NCBI GenBank assembly: GCA_013396635.1
Contig: WBMW01005104.1
Coordinates: 416,843 to 480,842, forward strand
Source of the DNA: Penelope pileata
Taxonomy: Eukaryota > Chordata > Aves > Galliformes > Cracidae
DNA length: 64,000 nt
Reading direction: 5' to 3'
Below, piece after piece: positions 37,822 through 50,035 of this stretch. Made by a program: the position numbers and the translations under genes. The notes under the pieces were generated by a model. It saw only the letters and a program-made list of their open reading frames with translations, did no database searches and was not told where the DNA came from. The stretch's first letter is position 1; each line of letters opens with the position of its first letter.

Positions 37822-38424
37822 TCATAATTAGATTTTCCATAGGAGGCTGATTTAACATTCAGAGTATTTTTCTTGCTTCAGTTTATGATGGAATCACATT
37901 CTACAGTCTTGTCATTCAATGCAAAATAGATTAATTTACTGATTTAGCTTCATCACCATTTATTGGTTTTCAGAGTGTCAGGAATACAACATGAATTATA
38001 CACTAGCTAATCAAGTACCTGATCTATTATAATACAATTTAAACTAGGATTTCCAAGTTTTTGGAAATGTACACTTTCTAAGAAAACTTCTAACACATTT
38101 TAACTATGAGTACCTCTATCTTTAAGTTATTTCCATATTTAACACGTAATATGTATCATGTGGGTCCTACAGTTTGCATATGCTTTTCCTGATTAAGCAT
38201 CCGTAGACACAAACAATCTTCTGACTCATTGTAAAAGATGCAAGGAATTACTGTTTTCTGTTGCAGACACTTTCAAGATGACCCTTTCATTCTGGAGTTA
38301 ACCTATCTGAATTACATACCCATTAAATTAAATGCACTGTCAAAGCAGAATCTGACAATTCTGTACAAAAAGCTATTCATCAGAAGATTTGTAATGTAAA
38401 TGTTAAGCGAACAATGAGAACTTA

Positions 38425-38535
38425 AAGTAGCAGTATTAAGGTCTGTAAAAGCAGCGCCAATTAGCACTGTAATTTTTCTAATGTCGTACTGTTGTTGCAG
38501 CTCTTAATAGTGCCATTCATTTAACATATTAGGTA
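38425..38535. other. Candidate conserved non-coding segment
   Basis: A complex, non-repetitive block with CAATTAG, CTAATG and CTTAATAG words and a GCAGCGCCAA segment, unlike the low-complexity DNA around it. It has the texture of a vertebrate conserved element, but no open frame or RNA fold was recognised. The assignment rests on pattern impression only. Confidence 0.2.
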
Positions 38536-38961
38536 GGACATGGGTTTAACCTGAAAGCTCTAAGGCAAATACCATGAGCTTTGAAATATCTCAGAATATA
38601 ATTTTTCCAGTTTAGTATTTTGAAGATTAACTAGTCCTCCTCTAAAATCCACATTCAAATATAGTATCTTAAATATGCAGACAGTAATCTTCCACAGCTG
38701 AATTATCCTTCAATATCCAGTTACAACACAAGCAATTCCTGTGAACACAGATCTGCAGAAATTCTAGAAACTTCTCTCCCCTCCTCCCAGAACAGTTTCA
38801 AGTCCTGCAAAAATGCCTCCTACTCCAAAAATCTTACTCTTAGAAATCACCACAGAAAAACATTAGGCATTACTTTATCTTGCTTGGTTGTTGTGTTGTT
38901 TTTTTTCCAGATAGGAAAGGCATTCATTTATATTGTTGCTCTTGGCTTCTTTGCATTTCAG

Positions 38962-39108
38962 ACATCAGAAATATCGTATTTCCTTATTCCCCGTTTTGTT
39001 GCCAGCCTCAGGTGAAGTCCGCAGTCCCCCAGCTGTACAGACTGTTGGCAGCCAGCACCCTTGTCTTTGTGATTTGGTCACTGCAGTGCTTCCAAGGCCA
39101 CAGACAAG
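38962..39108 (+). other. Exon-like segment with good splice borders (unproven)
   Basis: A pyrimidine-rich tract ending CTTTGCATTTCAG precedes position 38962, and AAG followed by GTGAGA closes the segment at 39108, a strong acceptor and donor pair. The enclosed 147 bases are a multiple of three and stay open in the frame of the 38880-39206 ORF. They encode a stretch with a hydrophobic patch (LLAASTLVFVIWSLQCF). I recognise no protein family, and no companion exon was found. Vertebrate introns contain many such pseudo-exons, so a chance pair or a lncRNA exon is as likely as a coding exon. Confidence 0.2.
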
Positions 39109-40967
39109 GTGAGATTTTCTCACCACACAGACACACGCATTACATCCGAACATCTGTATTCTCAACTTTAGTCCTGCTTTCACATCTTTGTCCTTCAGAA
39201 GATTAAAGCCAATAGGTACGAAACTTTAAAATAAGATTTTAACTAAGAAAAGGTATCGTCATATGATTGAATGTAAAATGTCATCTATACTGAACACTAC
39301 ATCACCATGGAGTTCTTCAAGAAGTTATTCAGGAGGAACTAAAACACAAGAGCAACTAGCTGGAGTCCCAACGATGGCTTGCATGTACCTGTGCATGGAA
39401 ATGATGGTACATTACTAAAGAATTGCTTGTTCCCTTTGGACTGCAGAAGGAAGAGCACCTCGCATTTCCTAGAAGGAAGACAGGAAAACAGTCCTCTCTC
39501 AACATGTATTAAGGATGATACACTGTGTGCCTGAGTGCAGAGTGAGGGAAGACAAGGAAACTTTCCTGAAGATTTAATCAAGTCACATTTTTCTTCCTGA
39601 TATTAGCTCTTTGCATCTTTTCCAAACTGTCACTACAGGATTTTCTTCTCAACTGTTGATTTGTTTAATGAAAAATAAATCATTTTTGTTTTGCTAACTT
39701 TGTTTGGACTATTCAGAGTGTAATATAAATATCAGGTAACTGATCTCATAACAAGTGTTACTAGATCAGGCCTCAAGATGACTTACTATCACTGAACATA
39801 TGGAAAATAGAGTCATCCAACAAAGCTTCAGCCTCCAAGTAATAGGCTGCTTAGGTAAGCTCAAGGTCAAAACAAACAAAAATAAAATGCGTCTATCCAC
39901 TAAATAAACAATGATAAAATTTGTTCCAAAGTTCTGAGCATTTCATTAATATTTTTTCAGATTTTAATTTTGAGAAAGAGAGAAAATATTTAATTTATTG
40001 TAAAAGTAAAAGAAAGTATAACCTGATTGTTTCATGCAGAACTCATGGAAACTCCCAAAACAAATTACATGATGTTGGTCTCTGTTGGGTTTACAACTGA
40101 TTTCAACTTAAGTTAATGGAATAATTTTGTAACGATATTAAGAGAGTAAGTTCTAAAAATCAGGTAGAAGCAAACTTCCTTCCTTCATTTTCCATTCTTC
40201 ATATTGTACAAAACCTATGTACCTATATTACTTACAGTTTCCGTGATGTTTTCCCATGAAAATGCCATTAGATTTATTTTAATTCTTGGTTTGTTTAGTG
40301 AAAAAAGAAAAAGGAATTACATTTGATTTTAATAAATCAGCTAAAAAAAAGACTTGCTGACTTTCTGCATAATTTAATATAGAATATTTATAGCTTCAAA
40401 TGAATTAATCACACAGGCAAATTACAGACATCATTAGTCAATTATGCATACCACCACAGAGCGTGCAAATTCAAGACTCCAATCATACAAGATGTCTTCA
40501 AGTGTTACTGAAAGGAGCATTAAAACCATGGGTTAGAGTCATACTTGTCAGAAATACATGAAAGTCCTCTAAGTTTAAAGGATTCAGTAGAATGAAATCA
40601 TAATTTATCCACTTACTTCTAAGCTTTTCAGTCATTCCAACAGATCTGATCAGTTTGTAAAGTGTAAACACAATTAACTCCTCAGCTACAGATTGTTTGA
40701 GGGTTTTGGGCAATAGAAGCCTTAGCTGTACATTTGTTTAAATAATTATTCCTTCAAAAGCTGAATATTTCAATGCAATAGTAATTCTTAGGAGAAAAGT
40801 TGTCTCAAAGTAGATATTTTAAGATACCCAGTAGAGCTAAAAACTCATGTTTAGATGTGTATAATTAAAATCTTTATCTAAAGAAAAGAATTAGAGTTTT
40901 GTTGCTATGGTAAATTTGAGAGATTTTTATGCATGTAAGAAACTGTAGCACAGCTACACTAACCAGA

Positions 40968-40994
40968 TTTTTTTTTTTTTATTTTATTTTTTTT
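40968..40994. repeat. T-rich run
   Basis: Thirteen T, then TTTT and eight T separated by single A residues. Simple low complexity. Confidence 0.9.
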
Positions 40995-41209
40995 AAATCA
41001 ATATCGTAAGGCAAGGAGAGGAATTTGGGGCATGCTGACACAATTCAAAGAGCTGTGGAACAGAGATCTCTCCTTCATTTCTGAGGCAGCTGATAGAACT
41101 ACATGGGACTGTAGCAGCACAGAATAGCAACACTGCAGCAGGTCCCAAAAACGAGGCCACTTGCCTCTGGCACAGCCTCACACTGATACAAATATACTGC
41201 TCCTGAAGC

Positions 41210-41230
41210 TTTTTTTTTTTTTCCCCCCCC
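41210..41230. repeat. Polypyrimidine run T13-C8
   Basis: Thirteen T residues are followed directly by eight C residues. It resembles an over-long polypyrimidine tract and is followed by AG, but no exon-like sequence follows. Confidence 0.9.
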
Positions 41231-44200
41231 AGCCAAGTTGTTTATCTCTGCATCCTGTTCCCAATGGGCTGGGCAAGATGCCCTGCTGCAGGTGTCCCAC
41301 CATTTCGCTCAGAGGGCAACAGCTGTACTCCCTGAATGTAGTCCAGCACAAATATTCTCCTTAAGCACTAGAATGGCAAGGACATGGAGAGCTTTATGAA
41401 GGACATCATACACACACATCAGCTATCTGACAAGCAAAGAAATACAATCAACCACTGGAAGAAAACCTCCAGACACAAGATGTATAGCAGCGTAATAAAT
41501 AGATGATGGTGGAAAGTGACATATGAGTAGAAACTAAATGAGACTACAGAATTCAAATCAAATTAATTTCTTTATATTTCTTTATCCTCATTCTTGGCCT
41601 TAATGCCATCTTCTTCATTCACACAAACATGCAATGAAGTCTTTCATTTCTTCAAGTGATCAAAACATCAGCTCTTTGGGAAAGATACTGAATCCAGACA
41701 TAATAAACTTGCATCGCTAAGCTTAAATAATCAGGTTGGTACTGGCTCAGAAAAACTAAGCACTAAGTAAATGAGACAATACTCATTCTTCATATTTTTT
41801 CATTTAGCTGTTTTCAACAATAGTTGCATAATAGCTTTTATCATTAACAACATACTACTGTCTTCTCTCTCCTGAAGAAAACAAAGCTCTGTAGTCACAA
41901 AAGCTCTCACTGTATAACCTCTTCAGTTATTTTTCAAAAGCTCTCTTGATCTGAGTGAAAACAATCATATTTGTTCAATGATACTAAGGTCAAAACACCT
42001 CAAAGACATTCCTAAATTAGTTCTCTAGATTCCAGTTTTTATGTTTTAACAAGTCTTCAAAATCTTAAGTTGCACACCTTTATCTTCTTGAAAAATACAA
42101 GCACAGTCAAAGTGCTATTTTCCAGATGGAACCTGTTTATGTTAGAGCCTGATTCATGTTCCTTGCATTTTCAGCCATCGCTTCAGGAATTATGACTGCA
42201 AGTCACCACACCCCATCAGTATTCCATCTGAATTAAAGATCAGAGTTTCACACTCATCTTTTGTTCTTAAATCAGTCTTCCCACATTATTTTCAAACCCA
42301 TCCATCCCTACTTCTTATTTAAGAAGTGGTTTCAGGACCACACTTCCCGAGATTTAGCAAACAAATGCTAATTTTCAGTAAAGACTTATGTTGAGTCTGA
42401 TGAGTCCTTAAGTTTTCTTCCTGATTTGACATTCAGAGGAACTAATTTGCCCAGATCTTCCCTCCAAAGCATAAATTTGCAGACTGTCAAACAATTAAAA
42501 CCATAGTCCAAGGCAACTAGTAGTAGCAGGGAAGGATTACACTGCAAATAATTTGTAACTGGTCAATGCCCGGCCACCATGCTCTGCGTCCACTCTACCC
42601 AAAACTGAACTTCCTGTACATATACAAGCTAGTTTGACAACATCCAAAATGCCACAGCAGGCACCATACAAACTCACAGAAAGAACAAGTTTTGCTGCTA
42701 GGAGCTCATTATCTAAATGGGTTCATTTATTTTGAAACCAGGCGAAAAATTCCTGTTGGAATTCTCTGGATCTGCCTGAAACATTCCAAGGGACCCTGCT
42801 AAAGAAGAAATGTGATTTGTTCAGAGTCAGATGGGGAATATTTCCACACACATGTACATCCCTGTGCTTTTATTTTTTCACAGAGAGTTGCATAAGTAGT
42901 CTCAATCTTTAGCAAAGCAATCATAACTCTGAAGGATTGTTCAGAGTTGGATTGGATAACTGCCATTCAGCACACCACTTTTTTAGCAAATTATTTAGAG
43001 AGAGGAATAGGGAGGGAGTCTGTGGGAATTTTTTGTTTGTTTTTTCAGATGCCTGACATCACAGGAAATGGAGAAATGGAAAGCTTGAAAAATTCTCCAT
43101 GGCACCTCCAGAATCTTACAAGTAGAAAAGAAAGCTGTGCTTTCCATCTACGTTCATAGGATTACTTTCTAACTGCTTCTGTTGATCCCACTACTCCGAA
43201 TTGGACAAGAAGCAGTAACATTCTGATGTGCTTTGTGACAACCAAGTTGTTACACTGTAGACAAGGCACAAAAGAAACTAGAGAGATTAAATTCAGTTTG
43301 GCATTTAATCAAGTTCATGGCGGTTGATAGATTTTTACCAACTTGCTCTTTTTTTCTTCTGTCATCTTCAGACAAATGTCCTCTTTTTTCTTGTTACTTA
43401 TAATATCATTCACTTTTTCCAGTCACATTGCTAAACTTAAAAGAGAAAATAGTGAAGTGAGAAGCTCTCCGACCAATTCACCTTTTGTATGAGGTATAAT
43501 CATCAGATTTGCTTAAGCTGTGTGCCTTTGCCCTAGTACATACAGAATCACAGTGACTGCTGAATTTGAAATTGACATTACAAAAGCAAAATTTCAAAGT
43601 ATTTTCTCTCATTTCATGCATGAGTCAATAAGCCACTTAACATTAAGATCAGTCAGCTGAACTATGTTGTAAAGTAAGAAGCCAAATATCACTGCAACAA
43701 TTGTGTGTTAAAAATGAACTTGTTAAAGTTCACAGGAACAAGAAATTAAAGATTGATAGCAGAGCTAGTTCTGAGACACTGAACACATCCTGCTGGCCTA
43801 GAGCACAGATTAGAACAGCCAATTTGTAAATGAAATTAGCATATTTTGAGGTGTTTTCACTTTCTTTATCCAAAATGAGGTAAACATACTAAAAAGACAA
43901 GCAGAAACAGAGAAGGAATATCTTAGTTTTGAACAACATGCTATTACAAAAGACTTTGAGGAAAAAAACAGATTTTTCATTTTCTTTCTGTGACTTAATG
44001 TGCTTTGTGCATACTGGAAAGCACACAGCTAAGAAACAGCTTTATACGACATTCATTTAGAGCAGTAAAATTTGCTCTGAAGCAGAAGGAAAGTCATTTA
44101 TTCTATTAAAAGCAATGAAAATGGACAGGTTAACAAGGATGCTCAACCAGCTCATCCTCAAACTATCTCAGTGATTAAACAGATTATACCAATTTTGTTT

Positions 44201-44547
44201 CTTTTAAAGCAAAAATATTGTCAGAAGAAAATAAAAGGAATAAGATCATTGACTGGGAAAGCAAAATGAAGAAAAACATCTATAGACCATAAACTAATTT
44301 GTGAAAGGTTCTACCAGGCACATTATGGCCTTCATTTTTGCAATTGCAAAGGGTAATACTTGTAAATATAAGCACTTTTAGATTTTGATCACGAAAGTCA
44401 ATCTGCCCATTTTCTAGGGTCCTACACTGACGGCTGAAACGTATGTGAAAAATTTTGAGTTCAGTTTTAGCAGTGAAGACCTTGAAATTCTCATTTACTT
44501 AAACAATCAACAGATTTTTGAAATCATTTTTTAATTTTAGATATCGA

Positions 44548-44561
44548 CCAGGAGATGGCAG
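44548..44561 (+). promoter_or_regulatory. Candidate CTCF-binding motif, forward
   Basis: CCAGGAGATGGCAG matches 13 of 14 positions of the vertebrate CTCF core CCASYAGRKGGCRS (G in place of the fifth-position pyrimidine). It lies in otherwise A+T-rich DNA, so it stands out by composition. A motif match alone does not show occupancy. A second candidate in the opposite orientation is at 61514-61527. Confidence 0.35.
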
Positions 44562-44788
44562 CAGTACCCACTGAATTTATTTACATGTCTGAAATTACAG
44601 GATCTTAGATTAAAAACAAATATGGAACATATGCAAATTAGAAATATGAAAACATAAATCCTGCAGACTCTCTTAAAATATAATACCTCATCAGGGACTG
44701 TATTATATGCGTACTTCTATTTTACTTGCATTGTGATCATCTGCTACTGGGTCACCTTCAGAAATGAATTAAAAATTGATATATTTTC

Positions 44789-44804
44789 ATATGCCATGGC
44801 ATAT
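44789..44804. other. Perfect 16-bp palindrome centred on CCATGG
   Basis: ATATGCCATGGCATAT equals its own reverse complement with no spacer. It shares the CCATGG centre with the longer palindrome at 25547-25564, although the arms differ, so the two are not copies of each other. Confidence 0.9.
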
Positions 44805-45844
44805 ACTTTATAAGTCAGAAATCAATGATTTATTCCCTTATTTATAGATTCAGTAATAATACAGTGCAGAACAGAGTGATCTGTGTGTAGCGGTGGATAA
44901 AACTTTTAAAATTTGATTTACAGCTGTAAGGAAATGACCACAAGTCAAGGATACCAAATAGGATATGAATCCCAGGTATGAGAGTGTTACTAGTCCAAAG
45001 GAACGGGGACAGAGAAGGAGGGGGCAGGGGAGCTTCACTGATGGAAATAAGGAGGAAAGATCTGGGGAGAGAAAAGGTAAGAGAGAAAAAGAGAACAAAG
45101 AAGGACCTCTGTAAGCTCTCTGAAAGACAAAAGCTCACGTAAATCCTAAAAAGCTGTTTCAAGTCATGACCAGCATGCAAACACACGTGAACAAGTAATA
45201 AAATTAAGAAATAGGAAGAGCACAATGAATTTTAAGGTGAAGTTCATTAACGAGTATTGCTGGAGGATAAAATGTTATTAGAATTGAGAGGACACTCAAG
45301 GCTTTCTACATGTTAAAGAAGTTAAAATTTCATCTACTTTCACAAGCTTTTGTGAAGCTATGCCTCTGCAATCCTGTCACCTACTGCATATTCAATAACA
45401 CAAGAGCTGTCTGCCAGTAACAACATTCCTGTTAGCAAAAAATTTAAACCAGTTCCAACTAAAATTTTATACTATAAGTGAAATAAATATTATTCACATT
45501 GGCAGTCAAAGAAATTTCATATCAGTGTTTCAGAGCAGATCTGGAAAAAGCATGAATCCCTAACTAGCTCCTACATCTTTTCTACTAAAACACATTCATA
45601 TCACGTGGAAAACAGGTTAACTCCGTTTTGTAGTGACATCACATTTCCTGTTGTCCATTCAGAGAATAGATCTCTGGACTGGAACGTATCCCCCAAGACA
45701 GCATGTGTCCCCTAAAAGAAACTGTATGGAGTAAAGGGGAAATCAAATGTTAAATTTCTATTTTTCACAATAGACAAAGCACACCTTGTAGGGTTTGTCA
45801 TCACCACCGTGAGGCAAGGCAAACTCCTCAGTTTTGGTCAAGTT

Positions 45845-45915
45845 GAACCATGAAACAGCCAGAGTAGAGGCCAAGATCACACAACTGGCAGATGAGATCA
45901 CAGGGAAGTACTGGA
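45845..45915 (-). mobile_element. Possible MIR/CORE-SINE relic
   Basis: On the plus strand, CATGAAACAGCCAGAG followed by GGCCAAGATCACACAACTGG resembles the reverse complement of the MIR 3' half, where a GAGGAAACTGAG-like stretch precedes CCAAGGTCACACAGCTAG. Only about 18 bases align well and the flanks are too diverged to follow. A chance match is a real possibility. Confidence 0.25.
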
Positions 45916-48900
45916 GAGCTGGGCTCAGTGCTCATGTTAGACAGTGGAGATGGAAAAGGAGACACAGTTGACACCAGGCCTTGGCACAGGCCAGGCTCTT
46001 TTCCAACTAGGCATTTTTTCCCTTACCCTCAGCAGCCTGCTGCCATAGATGGCTGCTGAGTATACCCATTTATAAGGTGGAATATTGCTTACCACAACAG
46101 ATCAACCCCTGTAGCACAGGTGCATAAATCCAAGGAGTCACAATGAGCCATATTAATTAGCGCTGGATTCCTGTTTCTCAGGTAGGTGCAGATACTGACT
46201 CATAGGATCTTATCATCATGCTTTTGATGTCAGCCTCTCCCGCCCACCCACCGATCCTTCCAGTAGTTTCACAACCAATCTTTTCTCAGACTAACTTATG
46301 AGAATTACATCAATGTTTCAAGTATGTGAGTTCTACAAAAAATGAGCTGACTACAGCTCATTGGAGGGTTTCTGTATGATACCTGCAGAAACAAACAAAA
46401 AAGTGAATTGTCAGAAGATCCCGTGTGTAATGTTTCAGCTCCTTCCTTTTTAGCCCAAGAATCTTTTTTTTTGTTTCCTCCTTAACTTAGGAAAACACTA
46501 ACAGTATGAGAACATGGATAGCAACTTTCAACAATTGGGGCATACAGTATTTTTCAAAATGCAGTTAGCAAGACTTAGATATCAGTTGTTGAAAGGTTTA
46601 GCCATAGTCACAGATGGCACCCAATAAGCAATTATGTCTTCAGGATGACAAATCAGTGGTCATGTGTATTTGTTAAAGAGTGCTAGACCACCAGACCCTG
46701 CAGGATAAAAAACATTTCCACATCTAGCTGTCAAGATTTTATTTTTCAAATTAGATGGTGCCCAATCTGTCATATCTCATGAGACTGAAACCTTGTCACA
46801 TCACTTCTTTACTAGTTAAATGAAGCAAACGAAGAGCATGTTACAAGAGCAAAGAAAATCATCCGTATTCTGACCAGTTTTTAAGTCTTCTCTTTCTCTG
46901 GCCTCAAAAGGAGCCACTTCATTATTCTGGCAGAAAGAGAGACCAGAAGAGGAAACAGCTGGCTGACACATAGTCCAGATAACAGGAGGGTCATGCTGCT
47001 TTGGCAGGTGGAAGCATTCTGAAGAATAGGCAGAATTTACAAACACCACTTCTTCACATGAACGCATCTGCCAGTCCACTGGTAAAGCAGTGTCTGTCAC
47101 AGTCACCTCAGCTCATCCAGCACCCTGCTTGCAAGACAAGTTCACGTAATTAAGATATCGCATGGCACTGTTGCAAGGCAAAAATACCTCACGCATTATT
47201 TCAAGACTGATCTGCTGCATATTTGGGACAATCCATAAAACCTGCTCAGTGTTCCAGGTAATGGAAAGGGAAGCAACCTAACAGACTTCTCCAGCAATGC
47301 AACAGATATTGATCAAGTTGCAAGGGAAGTTCAAGGTCCCATTTACATATAGCAAGTCAGAAAGGAGTCTCTCTGCTTTTTCACATGCACAAGTGGTGAG
47401 ATCCATTTCTCAGACTTCCAAAGTTTGTTTTCTCAGAGTGAGCAAAGGTTTTTTGTTTTCTTTTCACTCATTTCCCTGCCACCATGAACCTTTGCATAAT
47501 ACAGTGATTTTGTATTACATTATACATCAGTGCTTTGAAGAAACAAGAACTCAGATTTCTTGCACTCTCAACAGAAATAGAGCTTTAAAGTAAAGCTAAT
47601 CTTCCATAATGTATTTCACAACGTCCTCATCAATGGATTATAGTTACATGATTTCTGACCTGCTAGTTTTTGAATTCTTAGACTTAGGGCAATATTTTGC
47701 ATTCATATCTCTTTATTGAAATACTTAAAGTTATCTTCCACTACAATAACTTGATAGTTTATCATTGTGTTACTTTAAAAGTGACTACTCCAACAAACCT
47801 AAAAAAAACCAAAAGGCTTTAATACGCATCACTGCTGTCAAAAAGGATTTAAAAAAAAGAGTTCACTATTGTTCTTGGTGTAGTTGTTATATCAGTGCAG
47901 TTAGATTAAGGCTGAGGATGAACTTCTACATCCCTGGCAAATGATGTAATTTTATTTGATATAGATCCAACACCAGTTTCACTTTTCAACTTAACTTTCT
48001 GTTCAGACGTCTCCTGTTATGTATACGATGGCAAATTTCAGGAAAGAAGCTTGCCATTCATATTCAGGAGGGTCTTCCAACCAGTATAGGAATAGAAGTT
48101 TTATTACTGAATGCCTTAGCTTTAAGTCTATAAATGAAATTTTTAACATCTGCAGTTCAACTTACTTTATTACTGATATTTTTTTTCCCCTCAAAGAGTT
48201 AACATTTTCTATTATTGAAGAGGTGTTTTTCTCTTTGCTCTCCTGAGTGATTAAAATATTATGTGTTAATATATTCTGAATCTTGGTCACTTGATAATAA
48301 GAATGATTTACTGTGTTCCCAATAAATGTTCATAACTGGGGCTGAGGGACAGGAAATAGTTTTGTTGTCGTTGTTTGTATTTTTTGAACATAATACTCGT
48401 AAACTTTTTCAAAATAGTTTTTCTGTAGTACCTTACACCTAAAAGTTTTTGAAGTACCTCACACGATAACATTTTACAGTTTGAGTTTGAAGAGTGGGTT
48501 TGGGGAGTGGAGAGAGGACAGGGAGGTGTTTGGGCTGCAGAGAAGGCTGGTACCTCCACAAGCCTTTGGAACAGTATTCAAACTAACAGTTAAGTTACTC
48601 TTTATAAGAAGATTTGCTTCTGATTGCAAATATCAAATGTGGGGTTTTTTCTGTGTCTATGGAATAACAGAAACAATTACAGCACATTTCCAGTATCAGT
48701 TTCCCCTCTAGCATACAAACTGCTTTCAATATTAATATGCAGATATTCATGTTTCTGTGCCTAGACATTTAAAAACTTGAAAATCATGAAGACATCTTTA
48801 CTTACATTTCTATCTTTAAAACATTTTTCTTTCATTTCATCATTCTACTTTCAATAATGAACAAGGCATCTTCAGCATCTTGTGCTTCCATCATCCAGGT

Positions 48901-49099
48901 ATAAAAAGTCAAAGAGCAGACAGAGAAAATGAAATGGAAGAAATAACTCCACCAGAAACCTAACAGGAAATTGATAGCTAGTTGTTGTTTTGTTTTCTTA
49001 TGCGAAGCAGCAAGTATCTGAATTATTCAAATGCAACAGGTAAGCGATAAGGGAAAAGGTGTGTGTGCAACAAAACAGAGATTTTTCTTTGCCAGGAGG

Positions 49100-49620
49100 C
49101 AACTTCAGTAATATCCAAGTGGCTCAGTCTCCTGCTAAAAATGCTATTTCCATTCCTGCTTTTCAAAAAGATCTTTTTGCAGAAAATTCACACATCATTC
49201 AGCTTTACTGAATGCTGAAATGAAAAATAGATGCCTACTGTCACACAGCTATATTGATTATGAGTGAAAATGTGATCATTTTGCATTAACTTGCCCCACA
49301 GCACTGCAGTTCCATCAAAGCATCAGAAGGAAATTAATGCTTTCATATAGCGCCTAAGAAAAATATGAGATGTTGTTCACTTTGCCCTCTAGACAAAGAG
49401 GTATATGCCAGTAGCTGAGAGGTAATAGCTTTCAGAAGAGAACATGAACTCTAGACTTTTATTAAAATCATTATTTAATGTGCAAAAAATAATGAAGGCA
49501 CAGCCTTGGCATTTAAAACAGCAATTTGTAGTCATTACATCTTAGATCATGAGGCTTATTTTGTAAAAAGACAGTCTTTCTCAAATTAAAAATTCATCAT
49601 CAACTCCCACAGATTATGTA
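49100..49620. other. Candidate conserved non-coding segment
   Basis: About 500 bases are free of homopolymers longer than seven and of recognisable repeats. Several ATTA/TAAT words, a TGTGATCATTTTGCATTAA segment (octamer-like) and TTTATTAAAATCATTATTTAAT are present. No open frame covers it. The call is a visual impression and needs alignment. Confidence 0.2.
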
Positions 49621-49847
49621 GCCCTTTAAATGATGCCATTTCTTGCAGATTTATTCCAGCTAAACAAAGACCTAGGCAAGTGGCACACAAAAACCATCTA
49701 TTTCATTGTTTTGTCTCTCAAAAGACCTTTCTTCTCCTTAGACTGTTGGAAATGTCACACAAGCATTGATATTTTAGTAATTTCACCTTCCAGGGAAATT
49801 CTGTTTGTTAACTTGCCATGATCCTCAACCACACTGTACAGTGAACT

Positions 49848-50035
49848 TGTTGTGGTTTAACCGAGCAGGTTAAAGCACCATGCAGTCATTTGCTCACTTG
49901 CTCCCCTCCCAGTGGAACGACAGAGAGAATAGAATAAAATAAAATAAAATAAGTAGAACTCATGGCTTGAGATAAAAACTATTTACTAAGACAGAAAAGG
50001 AGGAGAAAAAAAATGATAATAGTAATGATAACTTT
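49848..50035 (+). mobile_element. Truncated avian ERVL-type LTR
   Basis: The segment opens TGTTGTGGTTTAACCG, continues with GCACCATGCAGTCATTTGCT, CACTTGCTCCCCTCCCAGTG and a GAGAGAATAGAATAAAATAA stretch, then CTCATGGCTTGAGATAAAAA. This follows the 5' part of a common bird endogenous-retrovirus-L LTR, where a GTGGTTTAAC start, CACCACGCAGCC, CCCAGTGGGA and GGTTGAGATAA blocks occur in that order. After about 50035 the match fades, so the 3' half, any internal region and any second LTR are missing. No viral coding sequence is present nearby. The strand given is that of the LTR sense orientation. Confidence 0.7.
49933..49952. repeat. (AAAAT)n microsatellite inside the LTR
   Basis: About four AAAAT units lie within the LTR fragment, at a place where this LTR family is itself A-rich. 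Local expansion after insertion is likely. Confidence 0.85.

Larger units (their letters stand above)
33531..38424. other. Unique A+T-rich DNA, no gene seen
   Basis: Simple repeats at 34762-34773 (T12), 35449-35484, 35591-35647 and 37807-37821 (A15). A GC-richer patch at 37130-37440 is covered by overlapping frames (37235-37435, 37353-37610, 37535-37831) with no domain. No known repeat family was matched there. Confidence 0.6.
39110..44540. other. Unique A+T-rich DNA, no gene seen
   Basis: Contains T-rich runs at 40968-40994 and 41210-41230 and short frames only (at most 80 codons). No transposon, RNA gene or exon pair was recognised. Confidence 0.6.
44562..49090. other. Mostly unique DNA, no gene seen
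   Basis: A purine-rich stretch at 45000-45115 produces a Leu/Phe/Ser-rich minus-strand frame (44842-45225) that is explained by composition. A 16-bp palindrome lies at 44789-44804 and a faint MIR-like stretch at 45845-45915. The frames at 46816-47106 (minus), 47297-47593 and 48481-48711 show no domain. Confidence 0.6.

Noticed and set aside
44842..45225. 127-codon minus-strand hydrophobic frame as a membrane protein
   Set aside because: It reads the complement of a purine-rich tract, which forces Leu, Phe, Ser and Pro; the apparent membrane segments are a composition effect.
49114..49150. Second tRNA-like A-box (GTGGCTCAGTCTC)
   Set aside because: The final GG of the A-box is missing and no B-box or arm pairing follows.
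49375..49395. CTCF-like word GCCCTCTAGA on the minus strand
   Set aside because: Only about 10 of 14 core positions match; the left half of the motif is absent.
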